A stretch of 64,000 nucleotides of DNA from Litsea cubeba (taxonomy: Eukaryota > Streptophyta > Magnoliopsida > Laurales > Lauraceae). Within the stretch, counting starts at the first letter, position 1, and the number at the start of each line of letters is the position of its first letter. The stretch covers positions 110,641,744 to 110,705,743 of the forward strand of contig CM022944.1 in the NCBI GenBank assembly GCA_012931725.1, written 5' to 3'. Under the pieces are notes generated by a model. The model was not told the origin of the DNA. It did no database searches and worked only from the letters and a program-made list of their open reading frames with translations. The translations under genes were made by a program, and so were the position numbers. Below, piece by piece: positions 57,846-64,000 of this stretch.

Positions 57846-58540
57846 GCTCAAAAATACCCATTGGCATTAATCACCCACATTTAACATTAAAAAATCATTT
57901 TGGTTTTAAACTTGCACCACCCTTATTTACAACGCCAAAATACCCATTCACATTGACCATCCTCCTGTTCCAAAAACACTCACACCAACATCAACATAAA
58001 TCTATTGGTGGGGCTCACCTCTGAAATTAAATTGATCAAAATCATGATCTTGCTATATATAGACAGTAGATCAAAGTTGATTAATCATACGTGGAGCCAC
58101 CACGAATCACTCGTACTCAACCAAAGGTTCCTTTCTCCTTCGACCTTCCATAATTTTTAAGATTGATTTAATTGTGATGATGGGTCATCATATGAATGGT
58201 GCAGATCAACTAAATGAAACTACGGATTTAAGTGTTTTATTTTTTTTCAATTTCATATCTTGATGCCTGATCTTCTCATGTATAGTTTTAACAAAATTAA
58301 GCTTTCTTTGAGCTTTTACATTCTTTTATAGTCTTTCCTTCCTACATTTCAAATATCTTGTTGTTATTATGACATCTTATTATCGTATTTATATTTTGTT
58401 ATTGCCCGGGCCTTTCTCATTGATGAAATGTGGCGCACCCAATTTTTATTATAATTTTATCTCTCCTCCAAATCTGATCCTTTCCCTAAACCCTCTCCCC
58501 TTAATATTGATTTAATATTTTAAAATAAGCAATTTTGTTA
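57846..58540. other. Intergenic, nothing recognised
   Basis: AT-rich sequence with no coding potential or repeat structure that I can identify. Confidence 0.4.
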
Positions 58541-58789
58541 TCTATATTACTAAAGGGATGTATACACTTCCTCACATAAAGACGACACGTGGCGCAACCT
58601 CAAATTTTTTACAATGTTATTTCCGGAGTTGCCCTTATCCTTAAAATCTCTATATCTATTACACACTCAAAATACCTAAAATCTCTCCATCAAGAATCAT
58701 CTTCCACTCAAAAGCCTAAAATCTCTCAATGAGATCCCTAAATAAGCCAACACACCAGATGTGCTAAATTTATATCAATCAACTCATGG

Positions 58790-61700
58790 GTCCCGGCCCG
58801 CATCATTTGATTTTATGGACTGTTAGAATAAAGATGGCAGACCCCATTCATCTGGGTCCCACTTAAAAATATTTGGTCAATTTGTTAGGTCTATGATCAT
58901 TTGATCCTTTGATATTTCTTAATCAATTAATGGGACCCATCCCGCATAATATGATTTTATGGACGGTTAGAATAGAGATGGTGGACCCCATTCATTTGGG
59001 GGGCTTCACTTAAATAGGTTAGGTTTGATCAATTTGTGAGGTCTATAATCATTTGATCCTTTGACCTTTATCAAGCAATTCATGGGTCCCAGCCCGCATC
59101 ATATGGTTTTATGAACGGTTAGAATATAGATGGTGGACTCCATTCATCTTTGGGGTCCCACTTAAATAAATTAGGTTTGGTCAATTTATGAGGTCTATGA
59201 TCATTTGCACTTTATCAATCAATTCATGGGTCCCGGCCCGCATCATATGATTTTATGGACGGTTAGAATAGAGATGGTGGACACCATTCATCTGGGTCTC
59301 ACTTAAACATATTTGATCAATTTGTTAGGTCTACGATCATTTGATCATTTGATCTTTTTAAATCAATTCATGGGTCCCATCCCGCATAATATGATTTTAT
59401 GGACGGTTAGAATAAAGATGGTGGACCCCATTCATCTGGGGGGTTCCACTTAAATAGGTTAGATTTTGTCAATTTGTGAGGTCTATGATCATTTAATACT
59501 TTGATCATTATCAAGCAATTCACGGGTCCCAGCCCGCATCAGATTATTTCATGGACGGTTAGAATATAGATGGTAGACCCCATTCATCTTGGGGGTCCCA
59601 CTTAAATAGGTCAGGTTTGGTCAATTTGAGAGGTATATAATCATTTGATCATTTGATCTTTATCAATCAATTCATGGGTCCCGGCCCGCATCATTTGATT
59701 TTATGGACGGTTAGAATAAAAATGGTGAACCCCATTCATCTGGGTCCCACTTAAAAATATTTGTTCAATTTGTTAGGTTTATGATCATTTGATCTTTCTT
59801 AATCAATTTATGGGTCCCATCCCGCATAATATGGTTTTATGGACGGTTAGAATAGAGATGGTTAAAATAGAGATAGTGGACCCCATTCATTTGGGGGGTT
59901 TCACTTAAATATGTTAGGTTTGGTCAATTTGTGAGGTCTATGATCATTTGATCCTTTGACCTTTATCAAGTAATTCATGCAATTCACGGGTCCCAGCCCG
60001 CATCAGATTATTTCATGGACGGTTAGAATATAGATGGTAGACCCCATTCATCTTGGGGGTCCCACTTAAATAGGTCAGGTTTGGTCAATTTGAGAGGTAT
60101 ATAATCATTTGATCATTTGATCTTTATCAATCAATTCATGGGTCCCGGCCCGCATCATTTGATTTTATGGACGGTTAGAATAAAAATGGTGAACCCCATT
60201 CATCTGGGTCCCACTTAAAAATATTTGTTCAATTTGTTAGGTTTATGATCATTTGATCATTTGATCTTTCTTAATCAATTTATGGGTCCCATCCCGCATA
60301 ATATGGTTTTATGGACGGTTAGAATAGAGATGGTTAAAATAGAGATAGTGGACCCCATTCATTTGGGGGGTTTCACTTAAATATGTTAGGTTTGGTCAAT
60401 TTGTGAGGTCTATGATCATTTGATCCTTTGACCTTTATCAAGTAATTCATGGGTCTCAGCCCGCATCATATGGTTTTATGAACGGTTAGAATATAGATGG
60501 TGGACTCCATTCATCTTTGGGGTCCCACTTAAATAAATTAGGTTTGGTCAATTTATGAGGTCTATGATCATTTGAACTTTATCAATCAATTCATGGGTCC
60601 CGGCCTGCATCATATGATTTTATGGACGGTTAGAATAGAGATGGTGGACCCTATTCATCTGGGTCTCACTTAAATATATTTGATCAATTTGTTAGGCCTA
60701 CGATTATTTGATCCTTTTATCTTTTTAAATCAATTCATGAGTCCCATCCCGCATAATATGGTTTTATGGACAGTTAGAATAAAGATGGTGGACCCTATTC
60801 ATCTGGGGGGGCTCCACTTAAATAGGTTGGTTTGGTCAATTTGTGAGGTATATGATCATTTAATACTTTGATCATTATCAAGCAATTCATGGGTCCCAGC
60901 CCGCATCATATTATTTCATGGGCGGTTAGAATATAGATGGTGGACCCCATTCATCTTGGGGGTCCCACTTAAATAGGTCAGGTTTGGTCAATTTGAGAGG
61001 TCTATGATCATTTGATCATTTGATCTTTATCAATCAATTCATGGGTCCCGGCCCGCATCATTTAATTTTATGGACGGTTAGAATAAAGATGGTGGACCCC
61101 ATTCATCTGGGTCCCACTTAAAAATATTTGGTCAATTTGTTAGGTCTGCGATCATTTGATCATTTGATATTTCTTAATCAATTCATGGGTCCCATCCCGC
61201 ATAATATGGTTTTATGGACGGTTAGAATAAAGATGGTGGACCCCATTCATCTAGGGGGTTCCACTTAAATAGGTTAGGTTTGGTCAATTTGTGAGGTCTA
61301 TGATCATTTGATCATTTGATCTTTATCAAGCAATTCATGGGTCCCAACCCGCATCATATGATTTTATGGACGGTTAGAATATAGATGGTGGACCCCATTC
61401 ATCTTAGGGGTCCCACTTAAATAGGCTAGGTTTGGTCAATTTGAGAGGTCTATGTTCATTTCATCATTTGATCTTTATTAATCAATTAATGGGTCCCGGC
61501 CCGCAACATTTGATTTTATGGACAGTTAGAATAAAGATGGTGGACCCCATTCATCTGGGTCTCACTTAAATATATTAGGTCAATTTGTTAGGTCTACGAT
61601 CATTTGATCCTTTGATCTTTCTTAATCAATTCATGGGTCCCATCCCGCATAATATGGTTTTATAGGCGGTTAGAATATAGATTGTGGACCCCATTCATCT

Positions 61701-61925
61701 TGGGGGTCCCACTTAAATAGGTTAGGTTTGGTCAATTTGAGAGGTCTATGATCATTTGATCATTTGATCTTATCAATCAATTAATGGGTCCCAGCCCGCA
61801 TCATATGATTTTATGAACGGTTAGAATAGAGATGATGGACCCCATTCATCTTGGTCCCACTTAAATATATCAGGTCAATTTGTTAGGTTTATGATCATTT
61901 GATCTTTCTTAATCAATTCATGCCT
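58790..61925 (+). repeat. Satellite-like array with A-B-C higher-order structure
   Basis: About 21 monomers of 140-160 bp, each containing gacggttagaata and a gggtccc..cccgcat..at landmark. They cycle through three types: A (cccggcccgcatcat), B (cccatcccgcataat) and C (cccagcccgcatcat). This gives seven A-B-C trimers of about 440-460 bp. The blocks at about 59517-59977 and 59981-60450 are nearly identical, both holding an odd extra gatggttaaaatagagatag in B, so one trimer was duplicated recently. The last B and C monomers at the right end are hybrids. Confidence 0.85.
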
Positions 61926-62055
61926 CACCTAAAGAATAAAACATTTGGAAAAAAAACATAAAGATCAAATTAGCAACAAAAAAAAGGACTCACAAGTTTA
62001 CTAATTAATAAATTTATTAAAAATAATTCATATCAGTCTGTGCATTTGGTGGTTT

Positions 62056-62081
62056 CGTGGTTATCCACGGGGTTTTGCTAG
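62056..62081 (+). terminator. Helitron 3' terminal hairpin and CTAG end
   Basis: Stem cgtgg/ccacg with loop ttat, extendable by G-T pairs, then gggttttg and CTAG. This is the rolling-circle replication stop signal of Helitrons; it is not a transcription terminator. Confidence 0.65.
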
Positions 62082-63316
62082 TAAGTGCAGTAAGAATGTG
62101 ACTTACCCAAAAAAAAATTCCCCTTACTCAAATCTCTAAATAACGTTAATCCTTAATTCAAATCTCTGAATACTCATCTATTCCAAATATATTCATACCC
62201 AATACTTTGCTTCTTAAAATTAAAAACATCATAAAGAAAATATTTTTTTTCCAAAACACTCCTCATTGGGCCCATTAATAAAATCTGATCCAATTATAAA
62301 AATAAACGGCCCCGTATTTTATGGGTCTAATCAAATTTCACTTAATAAAAGTTTGGCCCGCTTGAAATCTTCATAACCTAGCACTCAGTGGATCAATGAC
62401 AAACTCATGATACTCGTGAATCGACCCATCTTCTATGTGTTCTCATTGGGCCCACTTCTAAAAGATATCCAAATCAATCAAAATAATGGCATCATTTCTA
62501 ATGAATCCAAATCAAATCTCACTCCATGAAAGTTGGCCCACTTAAATTTTTTATAATCTAACACTTAGAATCATCATTTATGGGATCCACGCTAATCCCC
62601 ATAAAAAAAAAAAAACTCTTAATCAAAATCAAGTGTTTCATGAGACCCATTTACTAATATGATATTCTACCATTTTTATGGAACATTGTTCATCTTATAT
62701 ATTTTATCTTTATTTTATATTATATGTTATGTTTATTGAAATATTATCAGTACGAGATCACATCTCACCCATTAACTTCTAATACATAAGTTACATGTTC
62801 TTGCCCTTTTACTTTGCCGTTGATTTTAAATTTTAGTTATTTTGCATTTGAAAGAAAAAAAAAATTAGGTTCTGATCTTAGCAGATCAAGCCTGTGGGCC
62901 CGTGTTGAGCAAACATCTTCAAAAATTTTCTATAACTTAATGTTATTATTATTTTTTATTCCTGACCACTAGGCCATCACTATATCATCGTGGGATCGTC
63001 TAAGCGGTCCAAATCTTTTATCTCATCTTTTTCTTGGTCCTTCACTCATTTTGTTTCCTCTATAAATTTCTTTTTAATATTTTTGTTTTTTGCTTTTTTC
63101 TTAGGCCCCGTGTTGGGCACGGCGTCTCACACTGGTGTCATTAACTATTTAGTAGTACCAGTACCACCGTCGCTCCATACTTGTTCTGCCGAAATTAGAA
63201 AGTCTTCTTTCTGTCTCTTAAAACTTTCTATTTGATTCTCAACATCCTTTTCGCTTCCAAAGCCGCACTCTTTTATTGCAACTTCTTCTTTTTCGGGTTT
63301 GGGTTTTGGTTTTGGT
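62082..63316. other. Intergenic and promoter side of the poly(A) polymerase gene
   Basis: Holds a diverged tandem duplication of about 175 bp (about 62262-62440 and 62440-62600). Shared landmarks are ctcattgggcccat/ac, aatcaaatttcact / aatcaaatctcact, gaaagttggcccacttaaat and cctagcactcag / ctaacacttag. An AT-rich stretch at 62690-62760 and pyrimidine-rich sequence at 63010-63110 and 63260-63300 precede the gene. No clear TATA box. Confidence 0.5.
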
Positions 63317-64000
63317 ATGGGGTTTTGTTCACGTGATACGATGGTTTCATGTCCAGTTTCTCTTCAACCAACAACACAATATGGGATTAGCAAACCCATA
63401 TCTCTTTCTGCACCTACAAAGTCAGACATGGAGAGAAACTCCAGATTGGAACAGGTTCATATTTTGTCTGTCTGTTTCTTCTTCTTTCATCTTTTACTTG
63501 CTTTGGTTGGTTGATGTTTTTCCGGCGGCTGATTTTTCTTGTGCTTTTTTGTATGGAAGTTCTTGGAGGAATCCGGTCTCTACGAGACAAAGGAAGATGA
63601 CGAAAATAGGAAAAAGGTTCTTGGGCTCCTTGATCGGGTAACTTGCTTTCCCTTGTAATTTTCCTCATTAGCTTGTTCTGAGTTTGGAATGTCAGATTTA
63701 GTTCAGTTTCTTTTTTTCCTTTCTTGTAATCTTGATAGCATACGTTCTTGATTGAAGAAAGGTTCTTTGTGTAATTAATTATAATGACAATTGATGATGA
63801 TGATGATGATGATGAGTTATGATAGTACTTGAAGAGGTCTACTTCTAATAGATTAGCTAAGACGTTTTTAATCTTCATTGGCATGTCAGGTTTTAAAAGA
63901 TTGGGTGAAGAATCTGACGAAGAAAAAAGGGTACACTGACAAAATGGTCGAGAAGGCAAATGCTATCATATTGACTTTTGGTTCTTACCGATTGGGGGTA
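63317..64000 (+). CDS. Nuclear poly(A) polymerase, first three exons (partial)
   Basis: Adds the poly(A) tail to nuclear pre-mRNA. Exons: 63317-63454 (first Met MGFCSRDT; a second in-frame Met at 63341, MVSCPVSLQ, fits the usual family start better), 63560-63637, and 63890 to beyond 64000. Introns are GT-AG, 105 and 252 bp, and the phases join. The product reads YGISKPISLSAPTKSDMERN, then LEQ joined to FLEESGLYETKEDDENRKKV, LGLLDR, then VLKDWVKNLTKKKGYTDKMV and ILTFGSYRLGV. This is the conserved N-terminus of plant PAPS proteins, up to the FGS(Y)RLGV motif that starts the nucleotidyltransferase site. The catalytic Asp residues would follow just outside the window. Confidence 0.9.

Larger units (their letters stand above)
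58541..62081 (+). mobile_element. Non-autonomous Helitron filled with tandem repeats
   Basis: Starts TCTATATTACTAAAGGG directly after an A. It ends with a short hairpin (cgtgg-ttat-ccacg, 62056-62069), eight bases, then CTAG (62078-62081) followed by T. This is the expected Helitron structure: 5' TC, 3' hairpin plus CTRR, insertion between A and T. The 5' end also contains acacgtggcgc, common near plant Helitron starts. There is no Rep/helicase coding sequence. Most of the body is the tandem array at about 58790-61925. Confidence 0.7.

Noticed and set aside
58790..61925. CRISPR-like array of regularly spaced repeats
   Set aside because: The monomers are contiguous satellite units without unique spacers, and the genome is a plant.
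58790..61925. Centromeric satellite
   Set aside because: Only about 3 kb, enclosed by Helitron ends and lying 1.4 kb from a gene, so an accessory repeat is more likely.

Overview
This is nuclear DNA of a flowering plant. It holds two intron-containing host genes separated by about 39 kb of retrotransposons, DNA transposons and tandem repeats. No organellar, bacterial or CRISPR features were seen. The species cannot be named from the sequence. The TE classes (Tat/Ogre-like and Tekay/Del-like Ty3-gypsy, CACTA, Helitron, MITE, TRIM) are typical of a mid-sized to large angiosperm genome.

Layout. (1) 1-10705: minus-strand Tat/Ogre-type Ty3-gypsy element. Its 3' part lies outside the window. It has a 2.6 kb 5' LTR, a repeat-rich leader and frameshifted gag/protease/RT. 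(2) 10900-11216: possible solo copia LTR. (3) 11595-16791: 5'-truncated minus-strand Tekay-like element (3' LTR plus the 3' part of pol), with a near-perfect foldback MITE inside the LTR. (4) 17692-18082: TRIM remnant in which one LTR has internal sequence on both sides. (5) 19138-24065: a complete five-exon pectinesterase gene on +. (6) 24860-25434, resuming at 57761: CGAC-rich tandem repeat split by a large nested insertion. (7) 25435-57755: the nest. The host element E2 (minus, Tekay-like, TSD ATAAG) is interrupted in pol by a nearly complete element E3 (plus, TSD GGTAG). Its 3' LTR is interrupted by a solo LTR E4 of the same family as E3 (TSD GACCC). E4 is itself interrupted by a 6 kb CACTA transposon (TSD AAA) that carries single exons apparently captured from unrelated genes. 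(8) 58541-62081: Helitron-like element filled by about 21 monomers of a roughly 150 bp repeat in an A-B-C higher-order pattern. (9) 63317-64000: first three exons of a nuclear poly(A) polymerase gene on +, running off the window.

Most notable. The CACTA element at 27422-33468 looks like a Pack-CACTA. It holds same-strand exon fragments matching CCR4-NOT subunit NOT1, an M1 aminopeptidase, and a third unidentified protein, each still bordered by splice-like sites. Also notable are the Helitron with a higher-order satellite, and three LTR families that each carry a cluster of a different short palindrome (CTCGAG, GGTCGACC or GAGCTC) at a similar place in the transcribed part of the LTR.

The genes do not form a pathway. 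The pectinesterase acts in the cell wall and the poly(A) polymerase in mRNA 3' processing. Everything between them is mobile DNA. Boundaries marked by target-site duplications are firm. Family names rest on recognised protein motifs, since no database search was possible.
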